From contig CAIWVW010000007.1 in assembly GCA_903916255.1 (NCBI GenBank), positions 20,048 through 84,047 of the forward strand: a stretch of DNA of 64,000 nt, in the 5' to 3' direction. The DNA is from an uncultured Bacteroidota bacterium. GTDB lineage: Bacteria > Bacteroidota > Bacteroidia > JABEUT01. The notes beneath the pieces were generated by a model that was given only the letters and a program-made list of their open reading frames with translations, was not told the DNA's origin and made no database searches. The position numbers and the translations under genes are program-made. Shown here piece by piece: positions 19,401 to 28,840 of the stretch (position 1 is its first letter; each line of letters opens with the position of its first letter).

Positions 19401-19687
19401 CGACACCAACCGTTAAGGCCGACGCTACCAGGAATAACCTATTGGTATATCCAAACCCTATGACCACTCAGGGTAATGTATCCTTCGACTTGCCTTCCGC
19501 AGATAATGTAACTATAACTATATATGACATGCAAGGTAAAGTAGTGAAAGAAATAGCTATGGGAACACAGGCTCCGGGCACCCATATCGTTCCTTTCCAA
19601 ACTTCGCAGTTCCCTGCGGGAACCTATTTTGCTTCCTTAACGGGAACAAACTTCCGCAAGGTTAGCAAGTTTGTTGTGATTAAATAA
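16484..19687 (+). CDS. T9SS type A cargo protein with BNR/sialidase-like repeats, copy 2
   Basis: Collinear paralogue of 13059-16247 along its length; C-term VYPNPMTTQGNVSFDL..TYFASLTGTNFRKVSKFVVIK. Confidence 0.88.
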   Translation: MNLQESTTIRKNSLSALSLPFAVAALFIGLSISEYNNHRQYTPEKIKATQADNDKDAAGMMKYFFNARKDPSTNQLDYKAMIASAELSQELKSAKRRHSSSTLPNFNWNSVGPVNVGGRTRSILIDNQDATHQTIFAGGVSGGIWKSTNGGSTWGKSFATISMSQAENMANMNINCIAQDANGVIYVGTGEGFTAYDDDGTPYSSGELGAGIFKSTDDGNTWTQLTSTIPATADSWQIAWAYTNRIGILPNNPNTIYAATNLGVYISRDGGTSWRAAYGSPTKPLWKSGTYNALDLKVSTDGSVIVACIGGYTYLCYPQTNDSLFTQAKSSGVGHINGDASRIEYAISPTDPNRIYASEIAQSGSFCQNKASGIYMTMNAKTNEGYWYLIGPGGSVAFDPYVEPASTDDQATYDNTLGVFQSNEGQLLAGGTTLWGWTQLYATDTVGQWAQISIYASSDPYNLHAIHPDMHTIVFDNNNPETVYIGCDGGIYKSTNMYIDPTQIESSIASIAFGAYNQNYDVTQYYSLCFAPYVNYQTVNYGDTTKLQGLGMGGGTQDNGSPYINGYGNSPNFGTDMSSGDGAGSWVSSINPLIAYFCSDYGYLLREGNLANLSFPTTAYTQTYGKCLGGDIDSMHNAAEAAGGVNFVFPVALYENAYDTLNSDSVLFIAPDSLKVGDTIYPNGINGTYPYILKKAYAYRDTFEVPDRVVSRLAIAFSGPYGVWINGQGASNSTVIWKPIGGALSKPDAFTNTAPPHCLAWSPNGDALFVGVEGGSANLYRFSNLNKVIANSYCSGALWYKGGSQVTQDDTTVVSTNLTFSGISGADILSIDVDPKNGNNVLVTIGGYSGTSVENVWYSTNALGAAPTFKSVQGNLPPMPVYSAILDVLDTAGNSIPGSAMVATEHGVYSTTNINATPVVWQSNNTGMANCLTFVMKQQTLPAWECNNSGTIYLATHGRGLWESTDLHGLELSTPTVKADATRNNLLVYPNPMTTQGNVSFDLPSADNVTITIYDMQGKVVKEIAMGTQAPGTHIVPFQTSQFPAGTYFASLTGTNFRKVSKFVVIK

Positions 19688-19710
19688 TAGGAATTAAAAA
19701 ACTTAAAAGG

Positions 19711-19745
19711 AAACCCCTGTCAGCATAAAGACAGGGGTTTCTTGC
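19711..19745 (+). terminator. Rho-independent terminator
   Basis: AAACCCCTGTC-agcataaa-GACAGGGGTTTCTT, perfect 11-bp stem. Confidence 0.88.
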
Positions 19746-19819
19746 TTATGTGGTGCAGGGTAAGAAGGCTGTGATTCTATTTTATGATAAAAGTCTTGCA
19801 AAACATACTCCGTTTGATA

Positions 19820-19827
19820 TACATTTG
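19820..19827 (+). promoter_or_regulatory. -7 box TACATTTG for GAPDH gene
   Basis: TAnnTTTG match 31 nt upstream of ATG. Confidence 0.55.
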
Positions 19828-19858
19828 CACCCGAATTTAAAACACATAAACAAAAACA

Positions 19859-20854
19859 ATGAGCAAAATAAAAGTAGCCATTAATGGTTTCGGAAGAATA
19901 GGCAGGGTAACCCTGCGGGCCTTATTAAAAAGAAGCAATATTGAAGTTGTTGCTATTAATGACATTACCGATAGCGCTACACTGGCGCATCTTTTTAAAT
20001 ATGATTCCATTCATGGTAAATTCGACGGCACAGTAGCTGTCGAGGCAGATGGTATCCGAATTAACGGGAACCTTATTAAAATTACCGCTCAGCGCGACCC
20101 TGCGGCCCTTCCATGGAAGGAATTGGGTGTTGATACAGTTATTGAATCAACCGGATTGTTTGTTGACCGTGCAAGTGCGGAAAAGCATATTACAGCCGGA
20201 GCAAAAAGGGTGATTATTTCGGCTCCTGCCAAAGGGGATATTAAGACAATAGTAATCGGTATTAATGATAATACATTAAGCAAAACGGATACCATTTTAT
20301 CCAATGCCTCATGCACTACCAATTGTGCTGCCCCTATGGCCAAGGTTATACATGAAAACTGGGGTATTGAAGTAGGTTTCATGACTACCGTACATGCTTA
20401 TACAAGTGACCAACGCCTCCATGACGCTCCTCACAAAGATATGCGCAGGGCTCGCGCCGCAGCGCTTTCAATGGTTCCTACCTCCACCGGGGCTGCCAAT
20501 GCTATTGCTGAAGTATTTCCTGAATTGAAAGGCAAACTTACCGGAGATTCTATCCGTGTACCGGTGCCTGATGGTTCTATTACCGACTTTACTTTTATTG
20601 TTAAAAAACCTGCTACCGTTGCGGATATTAATGCCGCATTTAAGAAAGTATCTGAAGGCGCTTTGAAAGGTATTTTGGAATATTCGGAAGAACCATTGGT
20701 TTCTGCTGATATTGTAGGTAATACACACTCCTGTGTATTTGATTCCGGACTGACTGCCGTAATTGGAAACCTGGTTAAAATTAGCGGTTGGTATGATAAT
20801 GAAACCGGTTATTCAAACCGATTGGTTGACCTGATTGAAAAAACAGGCAACTAA
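19859..20854 (+). CDS. gap: Type I glyceraldehyde-3-phosphate dehydrogenase
   Basis: KVAINGFGRIGRVTLRALL; SNASCTTNCAAPMAKV active site; WYDNETGYSNRLVDL. Confidence 0.97.
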   Translation: MSKIKVAINGFGRIGRVTLRALLKRSNIEVVAINDITDSATLAHLFKYDSIHGKFDGTVAVEADGIRINGNLIKITAQRDPAALPWKELGVDTVIESTGLFVDRASAEKHITAGAKRVIISAPAKGDIKTIVIGINDNTLSKTDTILSNASCTTNCAAPMAKVIHENWGIEVGFMTTVHAYTSDQRLHDAPHKDMRRARAAALSMVPTSTGAANAIAEVFPELKGKLTGDSIRVPVPDGSITDFTFIVKKPATVADINAAFKKVSEGALKGILEYSEEPLVSADIVGNTHSCVFDSGLTAVIGNLVKISGWYDNETGYSNRLVDLIEKTGN

Positions 20855-20878
20855 GTTTTTTATTTTGTAATTTATTAG

Positions 20879-20907
20879 TAGCCACGCAACTGCGTGGCTA
20901 TTTTTTT
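20879..20907. terminator. Terminator between convergent gap and GT-39-like gene
   Basis: TAGCCACGCA-ac-TGCGTGGCTA-TTTTTTT. Confidence 0.85.
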
Positions 20908-20921
20908 GTAAAAAAACAGGA

Positions 20922-22874
20922 CTAAATCTTCTCCAGCATCCAGTAAATAATAGGATTTGCTTCAATAGTTCTTACTGAAAAATCGTCCATGTAAAAATTA
21001 TTCCTGCCCCTGTTCCAAATGAAAACGTGTACTTTTAAATTCCTTTCATTTTGGTATAAATCGGGCAACTTAATAAAGTGGTATGCCTTTCTCCATTGGT
21101 GGCAGCTGTCATCAGGCATAAAATCGGACACATGGGATGAACTCCAGCATATTTCTTTATCTCCTTCAGTAATAGTAGCCACTACCTGAACGTCTGTAAT
21201 TGGTTCAATAGGGTAAACCGCAACAGAAATCAGGATAAGATTATTGGGGTTATCTGTCATTTTATTCAACGGGCAGCTGAAGGCCGGCCCCCATTCATTT
21301 AGTGAATCCATTTTATAGGCATGTTTCCCTGAATAGGCTATGCTGTCGGAAGTATATTTCTGGTTTGCTTCGCTCCAATAGGGACAGGGCTGCTCGAAAG
21401 TATTTACCGATTCGAAAATATAAGGCGATTTTCCTTCTCGGGGCTTAGCTGTGAAAAGATAAAATGTGCCTTCGTCAAAATTAGCCTGTTCAACCAGATA
21501 AGGATAATAATTGAGAAATAGGGGCAATACAACAGGCGATGTTCTTGCCAAATTGCCAAACGACAAATAAGATGCTTTGTCTTTATGAGCTTCAAGGAAT
21601 CTTACAATGTCCGCCAACTTACCGTTCTGAAAATCGAGATTATAATACGGTAAATTAATATGGAGTTTTCGGATATAATATTGCGGAACACTGTCATCGT
21701 CATTCATGTTTAAAAATGAAAGTACATTATCATTTCCATATTTTTGTTGGGCATTGTAAGTAAGTTTTATTTCCTGCTCATAGCGCGATTTATAAAAGAT
21801 ATCATAGTACTTCCTTTCCAGAACAGTAGATAACAAACATGTTAGGCAAACAATTACCGTGACCACTAATTTTCCCGATGATTTTAATTCCGGCAGCCAA
21901 CCGAACAAAAAGAAGAGGAAGAAAGGGAAAGTAAACATCAGGCTCGATTTTTCAAGAATCGGGTTTTCATATTTAGAATAAAGGAAAACAATCAGGAATT
22001 GAACAGTAAACCATCCAAAAGAAAGGAGGATAAATTTACATGCGCTTTTATACTTTCTCCGTATAAAACTGATTAATCCTGCAAGAAACAAAGCAGCTGC
22101 AATGGCATATATGAACCGTGAAAAATTGAAGGTGTATTTTAAGTAATCGATAATATAATCGTTTTGGGGTGGCCCGAAAATGCCTCTCAACCCACCAACA
22201 TGAAACTGGTAAAGGAAAATGCGCATGTGCGGCAAGTATAAAATGAAAATAGATAGCCCTGCAATGATATACTTAACCAGGAATTTTCGCTGAACAAAGA
22301 AAAGGCCGCTAAACCCTACAATAGCAGCCAGTAAAAGTGTAAAGTAGTGGTTATAGGCGCAAAACGCGCTGAAGAGAACATACAGAATAATATTGCGGCG
22401 GTAGTTTGTTTCGGGTTTAAATAAAACCCGCGACCAGTAGAAAACCATAGCAAGCGTAAAAAATAAACCGCTGGAGTAGGGGCGGGCAATCTGGCTGTAC
22501 ATTACCGTATATTGTAGCGTTGCAATAAATGCAGCACAAACCAGGGCGGTAGTTGAATTAAACCAGTCTTTTGCCAACAGAAAAATATATAATACTGCTA
22601 AAACCCCGCAGGCAATAAAAGGCAGTTTAACAGCCAATTCGGAATAGCCAAATACCTTGGTCCAGTAATATAGAAATACCTGCACACCGGCAGGATGGGC
22701 GTCAATAATAACTCCTTTATTAATTAATTCGGAAAAACTGCCAAATTTAGTGCGTGCAAGGGCATCGAATTCATCAGCGGTAAAAGGTATTTCGAATGGA
22801 TGAAGTAAGCGAAGCACCGCAGCCAATAAAAGCAATAGTGTTAAAATTATGTATGTTGTTTTACTATCTTTCAT
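20922..22874 (-). CDS. GT-C/family 39-like membrane glycosyltransferase with C-terminal soluble domain, copy 1
   Basis: ADEFDALARTKFGSFSELINKGVIIDAHPAGVQVFLYYWTKVFGYSELAVKLPFI..QIARPYSSGLFFTL; about 10 or more TM helices. Confidence 0.82.
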   Translation of the reverse strand: MKDSKTTYIILTLLLLLAAVLRLLHPFEIPFTADEFDALARTKFGSFSELINKGVIIDAHPAGVQVFLYYWTKVFGYSELAVKLPFIACGVLAVLYIFLLAKDWFNSTTALVCAAFIATLQYTVMYSQIARPYSSGLFFTLAMVFYWSRVLFKPETNYRRNIILYVLFSAFCAYNHYFTLLLAAIVGFSGLFFVQRKFLVKYIIAGLSIFILYLPHMRIFLYQFHVGGLRGIFGPPQNDYIIDYLKYTFNFSRFIYAIAAALFLAGLISFIRRKYKSACKFILLSFGWFTVQFLIVFLYSKYENPILEKSSLMFTFPFFLFFLFGWLPELKSSGKLVVTVIVCLTCLLSTVLERKYYDIFYKSRYEQEIKLTYNAQQKYGNDNVLSFLNMNDDDSVPQYYIRKLHINLPYYNLDFQNGKLADIVRFLEAHKDKASYLSFGNLARTSPVVLPLFLNYYPYLVEQANFDEGTFYLFTAKPREGKSPYIFESVNTFEQPCPYWSEANQKYTSDSIAYSGKHAYKMDSLNEWGPAFSCPLNKMTDNPNNLILISVAVYPIEPITDVQVVATITEGDKEICWSSSHVSDFMPDDSCHQWRKAYHFIKLPDLYQNERNLKVHVFIWNRGRNNFYMDDFSVRTIEANPIIYWMLEKI

Positions 22875-22880
22875 TACATT

Positions 22881-24824
22881 TTAATCCGTTTTTTCAACTA
22901 ATGTATACATCATGGGGTTTCCTGCTATTACCCGCACTCCAAAATCAGTCAAGTAAAAATTCTTCCTGCCTTTGTTCCAAATGTAAACCTTCACTTTTAC
23001 ATCTGGGTAATTGCTATAATTCCCGGGCAAATTAATGGCGTGATAGGCTTTCCCCCATTTTCCGGCGGAATTATCGGAAATAAACTTACTGGCATCAGTC
23101 GCGGACCAATATATGGCTTTTCCCTGCGATTCGATTGAGGCTACAATTTCCACATCTTTCATAATTCCCAAGGGGTAGAGTGAGACAGAAATTAGCACAA
23201 TGTCATCTTTATTTTGTATCATTTTATCCAAGCTACAGTTAAAAGTGGGGCCCCATTCATGCTGTGCGTCCATTTTGTAAGCGTATTTTCCTGAACCGGA
23301 AGTGCTGTCTAATAAAAATGCTGTATCATTCACGGGCCAATATTTATATAGCTTTTTAAAGTCATTTATGGATTGAAAAATATAAGGGCTTATCCCTTTT
23401 AAGGAATCTGAAGTAAAAATGTAATTGGTTCCCAATGGATAGTTTTTTACGCCAGCGATATAAGGGTAATAATTCAAAATAAGTGGTAAATATATCAAGT
23501 CGGAGCCGGCTATATTATCATATGTAAGATAGGTGGTTTTAAATTCTTTGAGGCAACTTGCCAACTGCCATTTTTCCACCGAATCGGGAAACCAGGCATA
23601 AGGCACATTGGTTTGGTATTTGCGGAAATAGAACATTGTAATACTATCGGGCTTTGACTGAGCTAATGCTGTAAGGCTGCATCCGGGAACATTTTTGAAA
23701 AGCGAATCATTCGTAACTACTTGCCGCTCGTAGTGCGATTGGTAAAATAAATCATAATACTTTCTTTGCGAAATAAGAACAAACACGTTTACCGCACACA
23801 CTATCAACACCAATGCATTACGGGCCTTGCTTTTAAAATCGGGCATGAGCCCGAAAAAACTGAACAGCAGGAAAGGGAAACTGAAAATAAGTACCGAATA
23901 TTGCAGCACTGGATTAACATACCTTGAATAGTAAAATCCAATTAAAAAGGGTAACAGGAACCAAGCAAGGGAAATAAAATAAAAAGGTGATAAAACATTT
24001 TTTTTTAGGAACAGGTTTATTATTCCTATAAGGAATAGAAGTCCCACTGCTATGTAAGCGAGAATTGAGAACTGAAGGATGTAGCCGATGTATTGAATGA
24101 TAAAGTCGTTTTGGGGCTTTCCCAGCCATTGGCCAACACCGCCAATATGAAGTTGGTAAAAGAAGATGTGAAGATGAGGGATATAGAGTATAAATATGCC
24201 AAGTCCGGCGAGCAGGTATTTCAAAAGGAATTTCCCTCTTACAAAAAACAAACCTGTAAGCCCCACTATGCCTGCAAACAATAAGTTGAAATGATGATTA
24301 TAGGCACACAATACACTTAATAGTATAAACAGGAACAGGTTTTTAACATATGTGTCTTCGGGTTTAAACACCACCTTGTTCCAATACCAAACCATAACCA
24401 AAGAAAGAAACAACCCGCTCGAATAAGGCCTTGCAATCTGGCTATACATTATAGTATATTGAACAGTGGCAACAAATGCTGCGCAAACCAGACCGGTTGT
24501 GCTATTAAACCATGCTTGCCCTAGGCGGAATACGTACAGAACCGATAAAATTCCGCAAATAATAAATGGAAGTTTTACTGCAATTTCAGAATAGCCGAAG
24601 AACTTTGTCCAATAATAAAGAAAAACCTGCACTCCTGCCGGGTGGGCATCAATAATTACACCTTTGGAAATCAATTCGGAAAAACTGTTAAATTCCGTCC
24701 GGTTCAGCGCACCTAATTCATCTGTGGTAAATGGTATTTGGAATGGATGAATTAAGCGAAGCACCGCAGCCAATAGCAACAATAAAGTTAAAACAATATA
24801 CGTACTTCTGGTTTCTTTTTTCAT
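22881..24824 (-). CDS. GT-C/family 39-like membrane glycosyltransferase with C-terminal soluble domain, copy 2
   Basis: Collinear paralogue of 20922-22874 (TDELGALNRTEFNSFSELISKGVIIDAHPAGVQVFLYYWTKFFGYSEIAVKLPFI). Confidence 0.82.
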   Translation of the reverse strand: MKKETRSTYIVLTLLLLLAAVLRLIHPFQIPFTTDELGALNRTEFNSFSELISKGVIIDAHPAGVQVFLYYWTKFFGYSEIAVKLPFIICGILSVLYVFRLGQAWFNSTTGLVCAAFVATVQYTIMYSQIARPYSSGLFLSLVMVWYWNKVVFKPEDTYVKNLFLFILLSVLCAYNHHFNLLFAGIVGLTGLFFVRGKFLLKYLLAGLGIFILYIPHLHIFFYQLHIGGVGQWLGKPQNDFIIQYIGYILQFSILAYIAVGLLFLIGIINLFLKKNVLSPFYFISLAWFLLPFLIGFYYSRYVNPVLQYSVLIFSFPFLLFSFFGLMPDFKSKARNALVLIVCAVNVFVLISQRKYYDLFYQSHYERQVVTNDSLFKNVPGCSLTALAQSKPDSITMFYFRKYQTNVPYAWFPDSVEKWQLASCLKEFKTTYLTYDNIAGSDLIYLPLILNYYPYIAGVKNYPLGTNYIFTSDSLKGISPYIFQSINDFKKLYKYWPVNDTAFLLDSTSGSGKYAYKMDAQHEWGPTFNCSLDKMIQNKDDIVLISVSLYPLGIMKDVEIVASIESQGKAIYWSATDASKFISDNSAGKWGKAYHAINLPGNYSNYPDVKVKVYIWNKGRKNFYLTDFGVRVIAGNPMMYTLVEKTD

Positions 24825-24831
24825 TTAGGCT

Positions 24832-24839
24832 CAAAGATA
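24832..24839 (-). promoter_or_regulatory. -7 box TATCTTTG (minus), 8 nt from ATG 24824
   Basis: CAAAGATA on plus strand. Confidence 0.5.
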
Positions 24840-24949
24840 CGTTCTTCCTCGTATTGTAATTTAATAGCTGCTTTATTAACAGCCTTTCTTTAAAACTACT
24901 TCATCTAATCATCATTACTTTTTGATAGATTAGCTTACTTTGTATAAGC

Positions 24950-25606
24950 ATGAAAAAAGAAATTCCATTTATTCATCTTCTTTTATGGGCGTTCATTGCC
25001 ATAGGTATGCTTGATTCATGCCATTCAAGTAAAAAAGCAACTAAATCAAAGCCTTCTTCCCAAAGTAATGGTCAGCAAAGTACCTACACACCCTCGGCTT
25101 TTTCACCCGCAAAGGGCGATAAAAAGAAACGTAAGGCGAAGGAAGCATATCCGCCGGCAACTGAAGAATCTGGCGTGAAAGAAAGTACAATAGCGGCCAA
25201 GTACGCACCCATTCTTGGCGTTTCAAAGAAAGACATTACCAATTACGCGTTGTATAAATTCATTGATTCCTGGTACGGCGTTCCCTATAAATTTGCCGGA
25301 AGAACCAAGTCCGGGGTTGATTGTTCTGATTTGGCCTCTTTGCTTTTTCAGTCCGTGTTCGGCATTACAATAGGCGGCAATGTTACCGATATATACCGGC
25401 GTTGTATACCCATTAAAGGTTCTGAACTTCAAGAGGGCGATTTGGTATTCTTTAAAATAAACAGCAAATCACTTTCGCATGTGGGCATATATTTGCAAAA
25501 CCATAAGTTTGTTCATGCAAGTGTGCATGCAGGGGTTGTAATCAGCGATTTGGGTGAAGATTACTACCGCAAGTACTTTTGGGGGGCGGGAAGGCTACTC
25601 AAGTAG
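24950..25606 (+). CDS. C40 family peptidase (NlpC/P60) lipoprotein
   Basis: GMLDSCHSS lipobox; YGVPYKFAGRTKSGVDCSDLASLLFQSVFG..LQEGDLVFFKINSKSLSHVGIYLQNHKFVHAS. Confidence 0.93.
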   Translation: MKKEIPFIHLLLWAFIAIGMLDSCHSSKKATKSKPSSQSNGQQSTYTPSAFSPAKGDKKKRKAKEAYPPATEESGVKESTIAAKYAPILGVSKKDITNYALYKFIDSWYGVPYKFAGRTKSGVDCSDLASLLFQSVFGITIGGNVTDIYRRCIPIKGSELQEGDLVFFKINSKSLSHVGIYLQNHKFVHASVHAGVVISDLGEDYYRKYFWGAGRLLK

Positions 25607-25680
25607 AAAGTAGAAAGTTAAAAGTGTAAAGTAGAAAGGAATAGCCGTTACAAACTTTTAACTTTTTACGGTGCACTTCA

Positions 25681-27912
25681 TTACTCTTCTACTATTTTCA
25701 TAATAGCGTTATCGTAGTTTTCTTTTAAGCTATCCACTTTACCGAAAGATTCCCCGTCAATAATCATCTCATTTCCATCGACCACTCCAAGGAAACTAAA
25801 CTCTGCACTTGAATTAAGCATCAGTTCCGTAAAAGCATCTTCATTTTCGGGTTTAACGGTTACCACTACTCTCGATTGGCCTTCGCCAAAAAGGAAAGCA
25901 TCTTTGCGGATGTTTGGGTCTGAATCAATATCAAAGCCAACTTTACCTGCCATAGCCGATTCGGCAAGGGTAATGAACAACCCTCCGTCTGAACAGTCGT
26001 GAGCCGATTCAATCAAGCCTTTTACAATCATTTCTTTAATGGATGCCTGCACTTCATATTCTTCCGAAAGGTCGAAGTGAGGGGCGGGAGACCCTTTTAT
26101 TTTATGCCAGGAGTAAAGGTATTCCGATGAACTGATATCATTTTGGCACTCGCCGATTAAATAAATCAAATCGCCTTCGTTTTTGAAATCAAGGGTCATT
26201 GTTTTGTTCTTGTCATGTACAATTCCAAGCATACCTATTACAGGGGTCGGAAACACAGGGCCTTCGTAAGAGGATTGATTATAAAAACTAACGTTTCCGC
26301 CGGTTACAGGCGTATTAAATTGTTTGCAGGCTTCGCCAATGCCTTTAATGGCTTCCACAAATTGCCAATACACTTCAGGGTTATAAGGGTTTCCAAAGTT
26401 TAGGCAATTGGTAATGGCCATAGGTTCGCCACCCGAGCAAACAATATTACGGGCTGCTTCGGAAACGGATATTGCACCGCCTTTGTGCGGGTCGGCATAT
26501 ACGTAACGGGAATTACAATCTACTTTTAATGCAAGTGCAGAATCTGATTTCTTAACATTAACAATAGCTGCATCCGATGGTTTGTTTGAACTCATATTAA
26601 TAGTGCCAACCATAGAATCATATTGCTCATAAACCCATTTTTTGGAGGCTATGTTCGGGTGGGTGAGTAAATAATTGCCTACTTCCTTATAATCGGAAGG
26701 CTCGGAAATACTATCGATATTAAACTTTTGAAATTCCTTATAATATGCAGGTTCTTTAAACTCTCTTTTATATACAGGCGCTCCGCCACCCAATACAAGA
26801 GTTTCGGCAGGTACATCGGCGACGAGTTCATCGCCTACATAATATTTCAAACGGTCGCCGTTAGTTACTTCGCCAATTACAGCATAGTGCAAATCCCATT
26901 TTTCAAGCACATCTTCCACTTCCTTTTCTCGTCCTTTCTTAACGATTACAAGCATCCGCTCTTGTGATTCGGAAAGTAATATTTCAAAAGGTTGCATGTT
27001 TTGCTGGCGCAATGGAACTTTATCCAAATGGATAATCATACCGCTTTGGCCCTTGGCCGACATTTCAGAAGTGGAGCAGGTAATACCCGCTGCGCCCATA
27101 TCCTGCATACCAACAACTGCCCCTGTTTTAATAACCTCTAATGAAGCTTCCAATAAAAGCTTCTCCTGGAAAGGGTCGCCTACCTGCACCGATGGCAGCG
27201 ATTCAGCAGAGTCTTCGGTAATATCTGCGGAAGCAAAAGTAGCTCCGTGTATGCCATCTTTTCCTGTGCTGGAACCGATTATATAAACAGGGTTTCCTTC
27301 ACCGTGTGAGGTTGCAGAGGCAGTTTCGCCAATTTTTACAATACCCACCGACATGGCATTTACCAGCGGATTCACATTATAGCATTCATCAAAGAATACT
27401 TCGCCGCCAACCGTTGGAACGCCAAAAGCATTGCCATAATCGCCAATGCCTTTCACAACACCTTTCATCAGCCATTTTGTTTTATCGGTGTTAATGTTTC
27501 CAAAACGAAGCGAGTTTAGTTGTGCAATTGGGCGGGCACCCATGGTAAAAATATCGCGGTTGATACCGCCAACACCTGTTGCCGCACCTTGATAGGGCTC
27601 CAGTGCCGAAGGGTGGTTATGTGATTCTATTTTGAAAGCGCAGGCATATCCGTTGCCAATATCGATTAATCCTGCATTTTCTTCTCCGGCTTTCGCAAGC
27701 AAACCTTTGCCTTCCCGCGGAAGGGTTTTAATCCAATAAATAGAGTTTTTATAAGAGCAGTGTTCACTCCACATTACCGAGTAAATGCTCAATTCCGTAT
27801 AGTTTGGTGTACGCCCGAGTATAGTAACAATCTTTTCAAATTCTTCTTCCGACAGTCCCAGTTGTTTAGCCGTTTCCGCAGTAACTTTTGGTTCTTTTAC
27901 AATAGCTTCCAT
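25681..27912 (-). CDS. purL: Phosphoribosylformylglycinamidine synthase subunit PurL (small-subunit-type architecture)
   Basis: [83 protein letters not shown]. Confidence 0.97.
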   Translation of the reverse strand: MEAIVKEPKVTAETAKQLGLSEEEFEKIVTILGRTPNYTELSIYSVMWSEHCSYKNSIYWIKTLPREGKGLLAKAGEENAGLIDIGNGYACAFKIESHNHPSALEPYQGAATGVGGINRDIFTMGARPIAQLNSLRFGNINTDKTKWLMKGVVKGIGDYGNAFGVPTVGGEVFFDECYNVNPLVNAMSVGIVKIGETASATSHGEGNPVYIIGSSTGKDGIHGATFASADITEDSAESLPSVQVGDPFQEKLLLEASLEVIKTGAVVGMQDMGAAGITCSTSEMSAKGQSGMIIHLDKVPLRQQNMQPFEILLSESQERMLVIVKKGREKEVEDVLEKWDLHYAVIGEVTNGDRLKYYVGDELVADVPAETLVLGGGAPVYKREFKEPAYYKEFQKFNIDSISEPSDYKEVGNYLLTHPNIASKKWVYEQYDSMVGTINMSSNKPSDAAIVNVKKSDSALALKVDCNSRYVYADPHKGGAISVSEAARNIVCSGGEPMAITNCLNFGNPYNPEVYWQFVEAIKGIGEACKQFNTPVTGGNVSFYNQSSYEGPVFPTPVIGMLGIVHDKNKTMTLDFKNEGDLIYLIGECQNDISSSEYLYSWHKIKGSPAPHFDLSEEYEVQASIKEMIVKGLIESAHDCSDGGLFITLAESAMAGKVGFDIDSDPNIRKDAFLFGEGQSRVVVTVKPENEDAFTELMLNSSAEFSFLGVVDGNEMIIDGESFGKVDSLKENYDNAIMKIVEE

Positions 27913-27934
27913 ATCTTGGTTTATAGTGTTGCGG

Positions 27935-27942
27935 CAAAGATA
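27935..27942 (-). promoter_or_regulatory. -7 box TATCTTTG (minus) for purL
   Basis: CAAAGATA on plus strand. Confidence 0.5.
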
Positions 27943-28023
27943 GGGTAAGTGGAATTACTACAATGTTACAAAATCCTGAACTTAAAGATTCTGTTAATAA
28001 GTTTTTTCTTGAATGATTTATAA

Positions 28024-28042
28024 GTGTATTTCAAGAATACAC
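28024..28042. promoter_or_regulatory. Operator-like palindrome GTGTATT-tcaag-AATACAC
   Basis: Perfect 7-5-7 inverted repeat upstream of -7 box at 28100. Confidence 0.4.
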
Positions 28043-28099
28043 AGTAAGTTACTTAAATAGGCATCTTGATAGTGTACGATTGTGTGAGAAGGAATTGTA

Positions 28100-28107
28100 T
28101 ATATTTG
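28100..28107 (+). promoter_or_regulatory. -7 box TATATTTG for collagen-like lipoprotein
   Basis: TAnnTTTG match 29 nt upstream of ATG. Confidence 0.55.
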
Positions 28108-28135
28108 TAGTCTAAAACTCTAAATAAAACAAATT

Positions 28136-28696
28136 ATGAAATTATCACATTATCTTTCTATTGTTGCCATAGCAGCGATGTTTGCTTCCTGCGGACAACA
28201 AGGAGCAACAGGACCCGCAGGGCCAACAGGTGCAACAGGCGCAACAGGTGCAACAGGCGCAAATGGAGTGGCAAATATAAGTACCAGCACTTATACCGTT
28301 ACTGCTTCAAATTGGACTGACCCATCTTCCAACACTACTTGGATTTCTTCCTGGACCGAAGGAGATATTACAGATAATAACAACGATGCCGTTGTTGCTT
28401 ATTGGAGCATTTCTAGTTCCGGATGGTTGGCATTGCCGGTAACAAGTTTAATTAACCCCGGTGATGAAATGAGTTTTGGATATGATAACAATATTGTTAC
28501 TTTCTCTTATTATACTGGAGGTACCTTTACTGCTCCGCCAAGTTCTTACAGTAATTTTACTACTATTTACTATAAGGTTACGGTTATCCCTCCTGCAATT
28601 CAGGCTAAATATCCCGGTACCAACTGGCAAAATGCTTCGGAAGTGCAACGAATACCTGAAGTTCAAGCTGCATTGAATAATGCCGATAACAGATAA
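28136..28696 (+). CDS. Lipoprotein with short collagen-like Gly-X-Y repeat
   Basis: AAMFASCGQQ lipobox; GATGPAGPTGATGATGATGANG. Confidence 0.85.
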   Translation: MKLSHYLSIVAIAAMFASCGQQGATGPAGPTGATGATGATGANGVANISTSTYTVTASNWTDPSSNTTWISSWTEGDITDNNNDAVVAYWSISSSGWLALPVTSLINPGDEMSFGYDNNIVTFSYYTGGTFTAPPSSYSNFTTIYYKVTVIPPAIQAKYPGTNWQNASEVQRIPEVQAALNNADNR

Positions 28697-28714
28697 TCTA
28701 TTGTAATGTATTTT

Positions 28715-28743
28715 AAAGCCTCGCCCTTAGCGAGGCTTTTTTT
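28715..28743 (+). terminator. Rho-independent terminator
   Basis: AAAGCCTCGC-cctta-GCGAGGCTTTTTTT. Confidence 0.88.
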
Positions 28744-28815
28744 ATTCTCGGAATCTAGTTGAGAAAAGTCATATTAATTAATGATAACTTATTGGGTTAT
28801 TTCATAACTGTTACG

Positions 28816-28823
28816 TACATTTG
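28816..28823 (+). promoter_or_regulatory. -7 box TACATTTG for dps
   Basis: TAnnTTTG match. Confidence 0.55.
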
Positions 28824-28840
28824 TTCTTAAATAAACAACT

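Noticed and set aside
13079-19467. Secondary ORFs inside the two T9SS BNR genes
   Set aside because: Antisense or out-of-frame shadows of long conserved coding sequences
13059-19687. Composite transposon carrying duplicated genes
   Set aside because: No transposase, terminal inverted repeats or target duplications seen around either copy
28202-28266. Minisatellite unrelated to coding
   Set aside because: Repeat is in frame and encodes Gly-X-Y collagen-like sequence
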